Source: Blastopirellula sp.
Lineage (GTDB): Bacteria; Planctomycetota; Planctomycetia; Pirellulales; Pirellulaceae
Reading direction: 5' to 3'
Assembly (NCBI GenBank): GCA_002733575.1
Contig: NVWB01000035.1
Span: forward strand, 1 to 42,692
Length of the DNA stretch: 42,692 bases
Of the stretch, positions 17,435 through 26,959 are shown one piece after another (within the stretch, counting starts at the first letter, position 1; each line of letters begins with the position of its first letter). A program made the position numbers and the translations under genes. The notes under the pieces are model-generated. The model was not told the DNA's origin and searched no databases. It saw only the letters and a list, made by a program, of their open reading frames with translations.

Positions 17435-19839
17435 ACGAATTCTGGAACAACATAATCTACTCCGTTTTCGGAGAAGAACTTCCACCAGAGGCAGACGGTT
17501 TGCAGTCAAGCATTCAGTGGTCCGCTCCTTGGGCTCCGTGGATTACGCTGGCATTGATCATCGCCAGTACCCTCTACATTGCCTGGATCTATCAAAGAGA
17601 GCGTGCCACGACTGGAGCCTGGATTAAAGTTCTGTTAACAGGTATTCGTTTATCGCTAATCGGTATCCTGTTGTTCATGCTGTATGGGCTCACCTTGCGA
17701 CCATTTCGCACTGACATGCCTGACTTGATAATTGCGATTGATGACACACTCAGCATGGGGCACATCGATTCACTCGATCCAGAGACTGATTCCGAAATTG
17801 CCTCGCGGGTTTCAGCGGCAGGGTTTGAAGATACGTCTCGCTGGAATCAAGCGTTGACATTACTTACCGAAAGCGATGCGGCCTTACTGAAACAGTTGAC
17901 GGCCAAGTATCGACCGAAGTTCTATCTAATCGGAGATTCGAGTCGGCCTGTCTCGATTGGCTCAGACGACACCGGTGCCACCTTAAAAGCACTTGCCCCG
18001 ACTCAATCAACCAGTCGACTGGGAGATAGCCTGCAAGAAATTCTAGAAGCTCAACGCGGCCGCCCGACTGCGGCGATCATCGTTTTTACCGATGGCGTAA
18101 CCACCGAAGGCAAGCTGCTAAACGAAGCGGCCCAGTATGCAAAAATTCGCGGAATCCCCCTGCACTTAATCGGGTTAGGCAGCTCACTGAAATCGAAAGA
18201 TTTACAACTCGATGATCTCTCGGTCGATCAAGTTGCCTTTGTGGGCGACACCTTGAACTTTTCAACAAGGCTTTCGGCCACCGGATTTCAAGGCAAGTCG
18301 GTTCGTGTAGTTCTCAAACGAAAAGAGAACGACAAACCACTGGCAGAGCAACAAATCACGGTGACTAGCGACGAGTTCACGCGAGTCGTTCGCTTACAGT
18401 TTCGTCCCAAGAAAAAAGGGGTGATCGACTTTGTTGTTCAGGTCGAGATCGAAAAGGATGAGATCAACGTCAATAACAATCAAGAAGAACAAACCGTGAT
18501 GGTACGAGACGACACCATCAAAGTGCTCTACGTTCAGGCCTATCCTCGATTTCAATATCGTTATCTAAAAACTTTACTCGAAAGACAACTCAAGCCATCT
18601 TCAGAGGAGGGTGTGCCTGAGCATGCGTTCGAGCTGACCACAATTTTGCAAGACGCTGACACCGAATATGCAGACCAAGATAGTTCTGCGATTGCCACCT
18701 TTCCTAACACTGCCGAAGAATTATTTCAATACGATGTCCTGATTTTCGGAGATGCAAACCCGGCGTTCCTTAACCGGCTGCACTTGGACAACATCAACCA
18801 GTTCGTTTCAGAAAAAGGGGGCGGAGCTATCTTTATTGCCGGCACGCAGTATATGCCTTGGAACTACAAAGGCACCGCCTTGGAACCGCTGTTGCCATTT
18901 GATATTGATTCAGTCAGAACTGCCGATGTCGGGCAAGATTATTCGACCCCGTTTTCATTAACACTTACCGAATTAGGCATGGGCAGTCCGCCGCTGCAAG
19001 TCGGAACGGGCCCCACAGATAACATCCGACTTTGGAATGAGATTCCGCATTTGTATTGGTTTTTAAATGCCCGAAAGAAAAAACCGGCGGCCCAAACCCT
19101 GTTAGCACATGATGCGATAACGGGCGATGACGGACAAGGGCTACCCATTTTGTCGCAACAGTTTGTTGGCAACGGCAAAGTATTATTTTTGGCAACCGAT
19201 GACCTGTGGCGCTGGGAACACCATGACGCTTTTTGGATGCAATCGATTCGCTATCTGGCTCGTTCCGCATTAGCAGGTTCAGATCGAGCCGCTGAGCTGA
19301 CCACCAGCCGACAAATTTATCGCAAAGGGGAAGTGGCCAAAATTCGACTTCGCTTCTTTGACGAACGCAAAGCACCAGCCAGCGACGATGGAGTCACCAT
19401 TGTAGTTGAGCACGACAAAGGGCGACGACAACGCATTGGGCTAAGTCGCAGCACGAGTGCCAGAGAAGTATTTGATGGTAGCATGGGTAATTTGATGCCT
19501 GGTTCGTATCGAGTTTGGGTGGCGGAGCCAAATTTGAGCAGCGCCGCAACCGACAATCAACCTCCAGCAGCCGTCTTCACAGTAGAAGCTCCCGTAGGAG
19601 AAATGGCCCGACTTGAGATGGATGAAGCCGATTTAAAGGCCGCCGCCCTCAGTTCAGGCGGTAAATTTTACCTATTTACCGATACCCTAAGTTTAGCCAG
19701 CAATCTTCCGCCAGGTCGACAAGTCAAAATAGAGACACTTCCACCCACGCCACTTTGGAATTCATGGAAACTAGCGATGCTGTTCACCAGTCTTATTATT
19801 ACAGAATGGTTATTACGGAAACGCTATGGCATGCTGTAA
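17431..19839 (+). CDS. Membrane VWA protein with variant metal site
   Basis: The 802-residue product resembles its neighbour: two N-terminal membrane helices (about 36-55 and 66-90), a VWA domain, beta-sandwich domains, a glutamine-amidotransferase-like region and a C-terminal membrane helix (about 780-797). In the VWA metal site the first Ser is replaced by Thr (Asp104, Thr106, Ser108 in IDDTLSM), a conservative change. AAIIVFTDGVTTEG supplies the later TDG metal ligand. I place the start at the ATG at 17431, overlapping the previous TGA as ATGA, rather than the upstream TTG at 17407. The two VWA proteins probably arose by duplication and may form a heterodimeric membrane complex. About 110 bases without a gene follow. 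Confidence 0.88.
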   Translation: MNEFWNNIIYSVFGEELPPEADGLQSSIQWSAPWAPWITLALIIASTLYIAWIYQRERATTGAWIKVLLTGIRLSLIGILLFMLYGLTLRPFRTDMPDLIIAIDDTLSMGHIDSLDPETDSEIASRVSAAGFEDTSRWNQALTLLTESDAALLKQLTAKYRPKFYLIGDSSRPVSIGSDDTGATLKALAPTQSTSRLGDSLQEILEAQRGRPTAAIIVFTDGVTTEGKLLNEAAQYAKIRGIPLHLIGLGSSLKSKDLQLDDLSVDQVAFVGDTLNFSTRLSATGFQGKSVRVVLKRKENDKPLAEQQITVTSDEFTRVVRLQFRPKKKGVIDFVVQVEIEKDEINVNNNQEEQTVMVRDDTIKVLYVQAYPRFQYRYLKTLLERQLKPSSEEGVPEHAFELTTILQDADTEYADQDSSAIATFPNTAEELFQYDVLIFGDANPAFLNRLHLDNINQFVSEKGGGAIFIAGTQYMPWNYKGTALEPLLPFDIDSVRTADVGQDYSTPFSLTLTELGMGSPPLQVGTGPTDNIRLWNEIPHLYWFLNARKKKPAAQTLLAHDAITGDDGQGLPILSQQFVGNGKVLFLATDDLWRWEHHDAFWMQSIRYLARSALAGSDRAAELTTSRQIYRKGEVAKIRLRFFDERKAPASDDGVTIVVEHDKGRRQRIGLSRSTSAREVFDGSMGNLMPGSYRVWVAEPNLSSAATDNQPPAAVFTVEAPVGEMARLEMDEADLKAAALSSGGKFYLFTDTLSLASNLPPGRQVKIETLPPTPLWNSWKLAMLFTSLIITEWLLRKRYGML

Positions 19840-19949
19840 CGTGAAACACCAGACAAGGGACACTTTATTTCCCTAATTAGACTAGTTTTTCGTACACAAA
19901 TCACGATATACTTAATAGATCAACTCACCCGGCCCACAGGCAAGTATTG

Positions 19950-22900
19950 ATGACTCATCCGATTGCACAAGTTGTCGCACAGGCAAAACGGCGTGCCATA
20001 AATATGGTCCGCTTGCGGTGCGTACTTTGGATGCTGTCAGCGCTGATTGGACTTCTACTGCTGGTGGGCCTGTGTGATTATGTGATCCATAGTGAAGACA
20101 TCGGTACACGCTGGTTTCTCTCGCTGCTATTCTTCGTCTCCACAGTGCTGCTCTTTCGCAAGCTGGTTTTGCCACATTGGCGTTGGCAACCAAGTGATAT
20201 TGAAATCAGCCAACGCATCGAAGGATTCTTTCCACAATTAAAAGATCGCATTTCAAGCTGCTTAGTTTTTCTCGCGCAAGCCGATGACGACCCTACTGCC
20301 GGCTCCAGCACATTACGCCGCAGTGTGATTGCTGAAACGACTGCATTAATTCAAGAGGTAGATATCGATGCCGCATTGAACCGAGACTATGCGAAGAAAG
20401 CATGGATGACTATCTTCGGAACGATGTTCATCATTTGCGTTCTTGGAATAGCGGCCCCAAGTTACTTGGCAACTTCAACGTATCGCCTCTTTGCCCCATT
20501 CGCCGGTATCAACTGGCCAAGAGTCAACCACCTAGCGTTTGTCAAAACACCAGACCAAGTGGCTCGTGGGGGTTATCTACTTCTGGAAGTGATTGATCAA
20601 AATGGGGAACTGCCGCAGACCGTGGAGATCGAGATCTCTCGTGGGTCACACACCTCGACCAAAGAAATGCAGTTAGACTTTTCATCCAACCAAATGATCT
20701 ATCGCATCGATAACATCACGCAAGACCTCAGCTACAGGGCCATCGGCGGAGACGACAACACGATGCCCTGGAACCGACTTGAAGTGCTTGACCCGCCGAA
20801 GCTAACACAGGTGGATGTCAAACTGATTCCACCCAAGTACACGCAAGAAGATCCACTGGATTCGCCCAGGGCGATCATCGCCCTCGAAGGCACCACAGTT
20901 CAACTGCATGCCACAATAGACCGCCCGATTGCCCAGGCAAAAGCAGTCTATGAAACCAGCGAAGGCAAACAGACTATCCACTTAATAGTGGCCGCTGATG
21001 GGTTGTCGGCATCTAGCCAACCTTTTGATGTAAAGCCAGACGCAACAAGGCCACGTGAAGACCAATTTGTGTTGAGCCAGTCTGGTAGCTATTGGCTAGA
21101 AATCGAAACCGCGAGTGGGCTACTTCGCAGAGAAAAACAACGCTCGGAAGTTCGCGTCACTTCCGATAAGCCACCTGCAATCACTTGGCTTGCACCCCTA
21201 GAAAATTTGTTCCTTACTCCAGTAGCGGAAATCGACTTAAAGGCCCAAGTCTCCGACGATTTTGGAACAGAAAGAGTTGATCTCCAGTATTTACGCTCTG
21301 ATCAAACCGAACAGGGGAGCACGATAATCTCGTTATACGAAAACACTGTGAATAAGGACGCTGAGAAAAGCGAGACTGCGGAACCTGTCGAGACAGTCGC
21401 ACTAGCATCAACCCCTGGCGAGTCAATCGAGGTCAACCACCATTGGGATCTTTCCAAACTCGAAGGTCTGGCCCCTGGCGTCACGCTCAATTTAACTTTA
21501 ATCGCCAGCGACTACAAACCTCAATTGGGCGAGAGTCTACCAAGGCGGATCACCATCATCGGGCAAGAGCAGTTACAACAACGACTCGCGGCGATGCACC
21601 AGAGGTTGATCTCGAAAATTTCTGAATCGATTGAAAGCCAGCAAGACGCCAGAACTCAGGCCAAGTCTGCCGAGATCTCATTAGCCGAATCAGAAAAACT
21701 AAGTCAAACCGATTTGTCGCATTTGCAAAATTCGGAATTCACCCAACGTAGGGTTCGGCAACAATTAGAAGAAGGTGTAAATAACGCCATTCAGCAAATC
21801 GACGACATCCTTCAACAAATGAAGATCAACAAAGTTGCAGAACCGACAACGACCACGCAACTGGAAGACTTAAAAAATGAGATTCGTAAAATCACGAAGA
21901 ACCAACTTCCTGGAATCGAACAATCACTGGAAGAAACCAAACGCGAACTGAATCAGGCAATTCGTTCCGAAGAGACGGAGACACCTAATTCAAACGCAGA
22001 GCGGCAAGCAGCAAAGGCCGAGATTCGTGAAAAAGTAGAAGAGATTGGCCAGCAACAAGAAGACACCGTAGAAAAACTAGACGAACTGGTTCGCAGCCTT
22101 TCCCAGTGGGACACCTATCGTCGGTTTGCTGTCGAACTACGCAACATCAAACAACGCCAAGATGATATTACCCAACAGACACGCCAGCATAACCAAGAGG
22201 CCTTGGGCAAAGATATAGAAAGCTTAACGCCTGATCAACGCTCGGAACTGAAACAACTTTCGGAAGCTCAGGCCGAACTCTCTCGCCGCTTAGACAGAGT
22301 CCAGTCTCGCATGCGTGAGATGAAAGAAGATTTAGGCGAAGACGAACCACTGGCTGCGGAAACCTTGGGTGATGCTATCAACGAAAACCGCAAGTCGGCC
22401 ACTTCCCAGCAAATGCGAGAAGCGAGCAAAGCGATCAAACAGAATCAACTGGGTCAATCGGCCCAAGCACAACAGCAAGTAGCCAAGGCTCTGCAAGAAG
22501 TGCTAGATGTGCTTGACAACAAAAAAGAGAATCGTCTGAAACAGTTATCCAAAAAGCTGGAAGAAGCGAAAAACGAATTAGACGAACTGGTTCAGAAACA
22601 AAAAGGGTTGAACGAAAAGACCAAACAAGCCTCACAAATTGCCGATGAAATGGAGCGAGGGCGAGAACTTAAAAAACTGGCCGAACAACAAAAACAACTT
22701 CAGGAAGAAACCGAACGACTGTCCCGCAAGCTGGAACGCCTGCAAGCCAATAAAGCGGCCGAATCGCTCCAACGTGGGGCCCAACAATTACAAGACGCCA
22801 GTAATAACGCCGAGCAAGACGACGCTCAGCAATCACTAGAAGACCAAGCCCAGGCCGAACAAGATTTAGAGCAGGCCCAGCAAGAACTTGCACAACAACA

Positions 22901-23726
22901 GAAAAAAGTGGAAGCAGACTTGGCCCAAGAACAGATGGCCCGCTTGAAACAATCGATTGAAGCAATGGTGATACAACAACGACAGATCACAGAAAAATTG
23001 AGCCGATTGTCCGAGGCGCTGATCCAAGATGAACCACTTACTCTGACTCAATTGGACGTGGTCGAAATGATTTCGATTCAACAACAAACGCTAGAACAAG
23101 AGACCCGCGAGTTTGCCGAGACAATTTCGAAAGCCGAAGTCTTTTTCCTTTCACTAGTTACCAGTGCCGATTTAATGCGAGAAATATCTCGCAACTTAGA
23201 TATCGGTCTGTTAGACGAAGAGACACTCGCATTCAGCCAAGAAGCTTTAGAACGTCTAGAACAATTGCTGGCAGCGTTGGAAGAAGACAAGGACGAAGAA
23301 AAACAGTCCGAAGCCCCAGACGAGCAACAACCAGAAGAAGGACAGGGCGAAGAACAACAAAATCAACAGCAGCAAAATCAAGATGGAATTGGGCAAATGG
23401 CGCAACTCAAACTGCTGAAATCAATGCAGCAATCGGTCAATCGACAAACGGCAGCCGCTGCGGAAGAACTGTTAGAGACCGGCAAACTGACGCCAGAGCT
23501 AGAATTTAAACTCATCCGCCTTGCCGAAGAACAAGGCAAACTGGCAGAATTGACCCTGAAATTAACCGAGATTACGGAAGAAAACCTGTTCGATCTAGAA
23601 AACTTACCCGGCACCGAAGAAGAAGATCCAGACTCGGATGAACCTGCTGCAATCGAACGACCGAAGAAAGTAGATGCCGAAGACAAATTAGAGCCTGCGT
23701 TGCCTGAACCTGGAGACGAATTATGA
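19950..23726 (+). CDS. Large membrane-anchored coiled-coil protein (DUF4175-like)
   Basis: The 1258-residue protein has two close N-terminal membrane helices (about 24-44 and 55-72), a third at about 151-170, and a beta-rich region (about 190-530). That region includes KAQVSDDFGTERVDLQYLRS and the ITIIGQEQLQQRLAA segment seen in DUF4175-type proteins. Beyond about 540 it becomes an extremely Gln/Glu/Lys/Ala-rich coiled coil that continues to about residue 1130, with an acidic Gln-rich tail near 1110-1145. The structure suggests a long rod projecting from the membrane, probably into the periplasm. The ATG at 19950 is preferred over an adjacent TTG. Its end overlaps the next start (ATGA). Low-complexity sequence makes distant homology claims risky. 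Confidence 0.82.
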   Translation: MTHPIAQVVAQAKRRAINMVRLRCVLWMLSALIGLLLLVGLCDYVIHSEDIGTRWFLSLLFFVSTVLLFRKLVLPHWRWQPSDIEISQRIEGFFPQLKDRISSCLVFLAQADDDPTAGSSTLRRSVIAETTALIQEVDIDAALNRDYAKKAWMTIFGTMFIICVLGIAAPSYLATSTYRLFAPFAGINWPRVNHLAFVKTPDQVARGGYLLLEVIDQNGELPQTVEIEISRGSHTSTKEMQLDFSSNQMIYRIDNITQDLSYRAIGGDDNTMPWNRLEVLDPPKLTQVDVKLIPPKYTQEDPLDSPRAIIALEGTTVQLHATIDRPIAQAKAVYETSEGKQTIHLIVAADGLSASSQPFDVKPDATRPREDQFVLSQSGSYWLEIETASGLLRREKQRSEVRVTSDKPPAITWLAPLENLFLTPVAEIDLKAQVSDDFGTERVDLQYLRSDQTEQGSTIISLYENTVNKDAEKSETAEPVETVALASTPGESIEVNHHWDLSKLEGLAPGVTLNLTLIASDYKPQLGESLPRRITIIGQEQLQQRLAAMHQRLISKISESIESQQDARTQAKSAEISLAESEKLSQTDLSHLQNSEFTQRRVRQQLEEGVNNAIQQIDDILQQMKINKVAEPTTTTQLEDLKNEIRKITKNQLPGIEQSLEETKRELNQAIRSEETETPNSNAERQAAKAEIREKVEEIGQQQEDTVEKLDELVRSLSQWDTYRRFAVELRNIKQRQDDITQQTRQHNQEALGKDIESLTPDQRSELKQLSEAQAELSRRLDRVQSRMREMKEDLGEDEPLAAETLGDAINENRKSATSQQMREASKAIKQNQLGQSAQAQQQVAKALQEVLDVLDNKKENRLKQLSKKLEEAKNELDELVQKQKGLNEKTKQASQIADEMERGRELKKLAEQQKQLQEETERLSRKLERLQANKAAESLQRGAQQLQDASNNAEQDDAQQSLEDQAQAEQDLEQAQQELAQQQKKVEADLAQEQMARLKQSIEAMVIQQRQITEKLSRLSEALIQDEPLTLTQLDVVEMISIQQQTLEQETREFAETISKAEVFFLSLVTSADLMREISRNLDIGLLDEETLAFSQEALERLEQLLAALEEDKDEEKQSEAPDEQQPEEGQGEEQQNQQQQNQDGIGQMAQLKLLKSMQQSVNRQTAAAAEELLETGKLTPELEFKLIRLAEEQGKLAELTLKLTEITEENLFDLENLPGTEEEDPDSDEPAAIERPKKVDAEDKLEPALPEPGDEL

Positions 23727-24538
23727 TGCGAACCATTTATTCATTGACAGTCTGCTGCATACTTTTTTCCGCCACCCAATTGCTGGCCCAAGACGGGGAT
23801 GAAGTGGTCGATTCTAGCGAGCTCGACAGAGCACTGCTGGAAGACCTCGACAGTGATTTGTTCGATGGCCTCGATTTACCGATTGATATTCCTGACAAGA
23901 AGAAACCGGATGATCCCAATGCTATCGAAGGCGAAGGCAACCAACCGGAACCTTTCGACAGGGAATTAGTAAGAGACCTGGGCGAAGAGGCAGACCCGCT
24001 CACAAAAATCGGCCAACAAATGCAAGATGTACAACGGCAGATGAGCGCAGGCAATGCTAAGCAAGAGACCTTGGACCAACAGATTCAGATTGTTAAAGCC
24101 ATTGATGATCTGATTGAAGAAATGAAAAAGCAACAGCAGCAACAAAAAAAACAGCAACAAAAATCCTCGTCTAAGCAAAATCAGCAGAAACAACAACAGC
24201 AGCAAAAGAATCAGCAGCAGAAACAACAAAACCAACAGAAGCCCTCTGGTTCTCAGCAACCCATGCCAATGCAAGGCGAAAGCCAAGATCAGCAAAATCA
24301 AGCGAACAGTGATGATAAAAAAGGGGACGCAAAAAACAGTGACGAAGAGCTACGCAATCAAAAGATCGAATTACTCCCCATCGATGCTCGCAACGCTTTG
24401 TTAAAAGAGACCTGGGGACACTTGCCCGAAAAAATTCGCCAGCAGTTGATGAATACATCGATCGAGAAGTTTTTGCCAAAATACGAAAAACTGACCGAAG
24501 ACTATTTTCGTAAACTGGCAGAAGAAACCAGCGAATAA
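23723..24538 (+). CDS. Secreted Gln/Lys-rich hypothetical protein
   Basis: I do not recognise a named family. The 271-residue protein has a signal peptide (hydrophobic 7-20, cleavage near LLAQ^D) and an acidic N-terminal third. A tract from about 128 to 200 is almost only Gln, Lys, Asn and Ser, and the C-terminal domain (about 215-271) contains the LPEKIRQQLMNTSIEKFLP helix. The conserved-looking parts are the two ends; the Gln tract is probably a flexible spacer. The start overlaps the preceding stop as ATGA, so it is coupled to the coiled-coil protein, whose tail is also Gln-rich. It may be the partner that packs against that rod. Confidence 0.8.
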   Translation: MMRTIYSLTVCCILFSATQLLAQDGDEVVDSSELDRALLEDLDSDLFDGLDLPIDIPDKKKPDDPNAIEGEGNQPEPFDRELVRDLGEEADPLTKIGQQMQDVQRQMSAGNAKQETLDQQIQIVKAIDDLIEEMKKQQQQQKKQQQKSSSKQNQQKQQQQQKNQQQKQQNQQKPSGSQQPMPMQGESQDQQNQANSDDKKGDAKNSDEELRNQKIELLPIDARNALLKETWGHLPEKIRQQLMNTSIEKFLPKYEKLTEDYFRKLAEETSE

Positions 24539-24595
24539 CCCCGAATTCAACTTATTGATACGCACTTTCTTTCACTTTGACTAAAGCAAACAATC

Positions 24596-25645
24596 ATGAA
24601 CAAAACCAATCGACGATGTTTTATCGCTGGCGGAATTGGCTCGTTGTGTGCGCTAAGTCAACTGCCGGCTCAAGAAGAAGATCGAACCAAAGCGGCCAAG
24701 TTGATTACTCCGGCCACCAAAACGGCCATCAATCAAGGGCTGCAATACATTGCCGCCAAGCAAATCAAACAAGGGCGAGTCAAAGGGGCGTTTGGCGTTT
24801 CAGGCTATCAGGCCAACACTGCGGTTTCGGCCTTGGCAGGCATGGCCTTCATGGCCAACGGCAGCACACCAGGCCGTGGTCCTTATGGCAAACACATTAA
24901 CGACTGCATCGATTATCTCGTAGCCAACACGCAAGAAGGGGGCTTCGTGGCAGTGCCGGGTTCTTCTACCCATGGGCCAATGTACGGGCATGGGTTTGCC
25001 ACACTCTTCTTGGCTGAAGTCTACGGCATGACGGCCAATGATGAAGTTCGAGAAAAACTGCAAGCAGCGATCAAACTAATTATCGACACACAAAACGCCG
25101 ATGGCGGATGGCGTTATGAACCCCAAAGAAACGAAGCCGATCTCTCGGTCACGGTTTGCCAAATGATGGCACTCAGGGCCGCCAGAAACGCGGGGCTTTA
25201 TGTCCCTAACGAAACAGTCGAGCGTTGTATTGATTACGTCAAACGAAGCCAAAACGGGGACGGAGGTTTCATGTACATGCTGAACGGCGGTGCCAGTGCG
25301 TTCCCACGTTCGGCTGCCGGAGTGGTGGCCCTATACAGCGCAGGTATTTACAAAGGAACCGAAATTGAGGTGGGGCTCAATTATCTCGTCAACAACATTC
25401 CCCAAAATCAAGGATTTCGCGGGAACAGCCATTTTTTCTATGGGCAGTATTATGCCGCCCAGGCTTTCTATCATGCCGGCGGTTCACACTGGAATCGCTA
25501 CTACCCCAGTATGCGAGATTTCCTACTTGAAAGGCAAGCGACCGATGGCTCTTGGCGAGACTCGATCTGTGACGAGTATGGGACTGCCATGGCTTGTATC
25601 GTGTTACAAATGCCGAACAACTATCTTCCTATCTTCCAAAAATAA
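24596..25645 (+). CDS. Exported alpha/alpha-toroid protein (prenyltransferase/squalene cyclase-like repeats)
   Basis: The 349-residue protein begins with a twin-arginine-like leader (TNRRCFIAGG) and then shows the alpha/alpha-barrel repeats of the squalene cyclase/prenyltransferase/thioester-domain fold. QW-type motifs are visible: QNADGGW, QNGDGGF and QATDGSW. The catalytic DxDD of squalene-hopene cyclase is not present, and no CGEQ thioester motif is visible, so a cyclase function is unlikely. It is more probably a binding toroid, as in many planctomycete proteins of this type. It lies between the Gln-rich protein and the NPCBM protein, with only three bases between its stop and the next start. 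The ATG has no strong Shine-Dalgarno. Confidence 0.85.
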   Translation: MNKTNRRCFIAGGIGSLCALSQLPAQEEDRTKAAKLITPATKTAINQGLQYIAAKQIKQGRVKGAFGVSGYQANTAVSALAGMAFMANGSTPGRGPYGKHINDCIDYLVANTQEGGFVAVPGSSTHGPMYGHGFATLFLAEVYGMTANDEVREKLQAAIKLIIDTQNADGGWRYEPQRNEADLSVTVCQMMALRAARNAGLYVPNETVERCIDYVKRSQNGDGGFMYMLNGGASAFPRSAAGVVALYSAGIYKGTEIEVGLNYLVNNIPQNQGFRGNSHFFYGQYYAAQAFYHAGGSHWNRYYPSMRDFLLERQATDGSWRDSICDEYGTAMACIVLQMPNNYLPIFQK

Positions 25646-25648
25646 GCC

Positions 25649-26881
25649 ATGCTTCGATTTACTTTTGCCATACTCTGTTTTGTCACTCTCTGCACATCCG
25701 CCGTGAGCACAGCCCAAGCACAGGCCAGGCTTCTGCTTGTCGGCAAGGCAGAAATAGAAGCTGCCATCTCGTCCATTGACGACCAAGGTCAATGGACAAT
25801 CGAGACTTCAGAAGGAACACAGATTGTTACTACAGAAGATGTTGTTCGCTATGGGCAAATGAAGTCTGCCACCAAAGACCATATCGCAATTCTAGATGAT
25901 GGTTCTCAGTTGGTGATCTATGAATCGGTGATCGAAAAAAGAAAAATCAAAGGCTACAGTGAACTTTGGGACGAGGTCGAGTTTTCTCTACGAAAAACCC
26001 GTGGGCTGATTCTACAAATTCCTTTGCAGCCGGTTGATCGGCGTCGCCTAATCGATCAGGTCAGCCGCTATGAAGAATCCAAGGATCAAGTCCTGCTGGT
26101 CAATGGCGACCGACTCTCTGGCCTGATTAGTCGTCTATCCGTTAAAGAGCCGGACGCCAAAGAGACGCTACAAATAAGAACCACCGCTGGCAGTGTCGAA
26201 GTAGAAGCTTCGCGTGTTGCTGCAATCATGTTTGCCCCTAGCATTAATACAACGGAATCGAAATCGGCCCTGCATTGGCTGGGGTTACGCGATGGTTCGT
26301 TGTTACGCTGCCGAGATTTTCAGTGGCAAAACCAGACGCTTACGGTCACGTTGAGTGATGGAACCATCCTAAAATCTCCGCCAGGCATCAGCTTACAGCG
26401 AGAGCTTTCATTGTTTCAACCCAGTTCTTCCAAAGTTCAATTTCTTTCGGATTTATCCGCCTTGGGTTACAAGCATATTCCTTTTTTGCAATTGAAATGG
26501 GATTACCGGCTAGATCGAAATGTTCAACAAGGTGATTTGACCGTAGACGGAAAGAGCTACTTCAAAGGACTCGGCACCCACGCAACATCTCGCTTGGCGT
26601 ATCGTGTCCCAGCAGGTGCGGTTCGGTTTGCGGCCGCGTTAGGAATCGACGACAACACTTCAGGGCAGGGGAGTGTCATCTTTCGCATCTATACCGCCTC
26701 ATCCGATGGCAAGTGGACAGTAGCGTTTCAAAGCCCAACCATTCGCGGCGGCGCCCCACTGGTGCCGGTCTCGATAGAACTCAAAGACGTAAAGGGAATT
26801 GCCCTCGTCGTTGATCACGCCGATGGAGCCGATATTCTCGATCACGCCAATTGGATCGAAGCCCGCTTTGAGACGAAATAA
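25649..26881 (+). CDS. Secreted NPCBM/NEW2-domain protein
   Basis: The 410-residue protein has a signal peptide (hydrophobic 5-20, likely cleavage near AQAQ). Residues about 30-270 form beta-rich repeats of a LVNGDRLSGLISRLSV type that I cannot name. The C-terminal 150 residues resemble the NPCBM/NEW2 galactose-binding-like domain: DGKSYFKGLGTHATSRLAY, then AAALGIDD and a closing DHANWIEARF strand. NPCBM domains bind carbohydrates, often beside glycosidases. It is the last gene of the operon, begins three bases after the toroid gene and is followed by a strong terminator. A glycan-recognition role at the cell surface is an inference. Confidence 0.88.
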   Translation: MLRFTFAILCFVTLCTSAVSTAQAQARLLLVGKAEIEAAISSIDDQGQWTIETSEGTQIVTTEDVVRYGQMKSATKDHIAILDDGSQLVIYESVIEKRKIKGYSELWDEVEFSLRKTRGLILQIPLQPVDRRRLIDQVSRYEESKDQVLLVNGDRLSGLISRLSVKEPDAKETLQIRTTAGSVEVEASRVAAIMFAPSINTTESKSALHWLGLRDGSLLRCRDFQWQNQTLTVTLSDGTILKSPPGISLQRELSLFQPSSSKVQFLSDLSALGYKHIPFLQLKWDYRLDRNVQQGDLTVDGKSYFKGLGTHATSRLAYRVPAGAVRFAAALGIDDNTSGQGSVIFRIYTASSDGKWTVAFQSPTIRGGAPLVPVSIELKDVKGIALVVDHADGADILDHANWIEARFETK

Positions 26882-26884
26882 GAA

Positions 26885-26916
26885 AAAAGGCGAGTCGCAT
26901 GAGCAACTCGCCTTTT
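26885..26916 (+). terminator. Intrinsic terminator of the MoxR operon
   Basis: An 11-bp perfect stem (AAAAGGCGAGT/ACTCGCCTTTT, arms 26885-26895 and 26906-26916) with a 10-base loop ends in a T run. The A-rich side means it could also work on the minus strand for apgM transcription coming the other way. It lies four bases past the NPCBM stop codon. Confidence 0.8.
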
Positions 26917-26959
26917 GATATTGGGTGGCCATTAGTCGATCTGGAAGTGCAACAAGTTC

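Noticed and set aside
24596-25645. Squalene-hopene cyclase or hopanoid gene
   Set aside because: The DxDD acid motif is missing and no hopanoid or isoprenoid genes are nearby; only the toroid fold and QW motifs remain.
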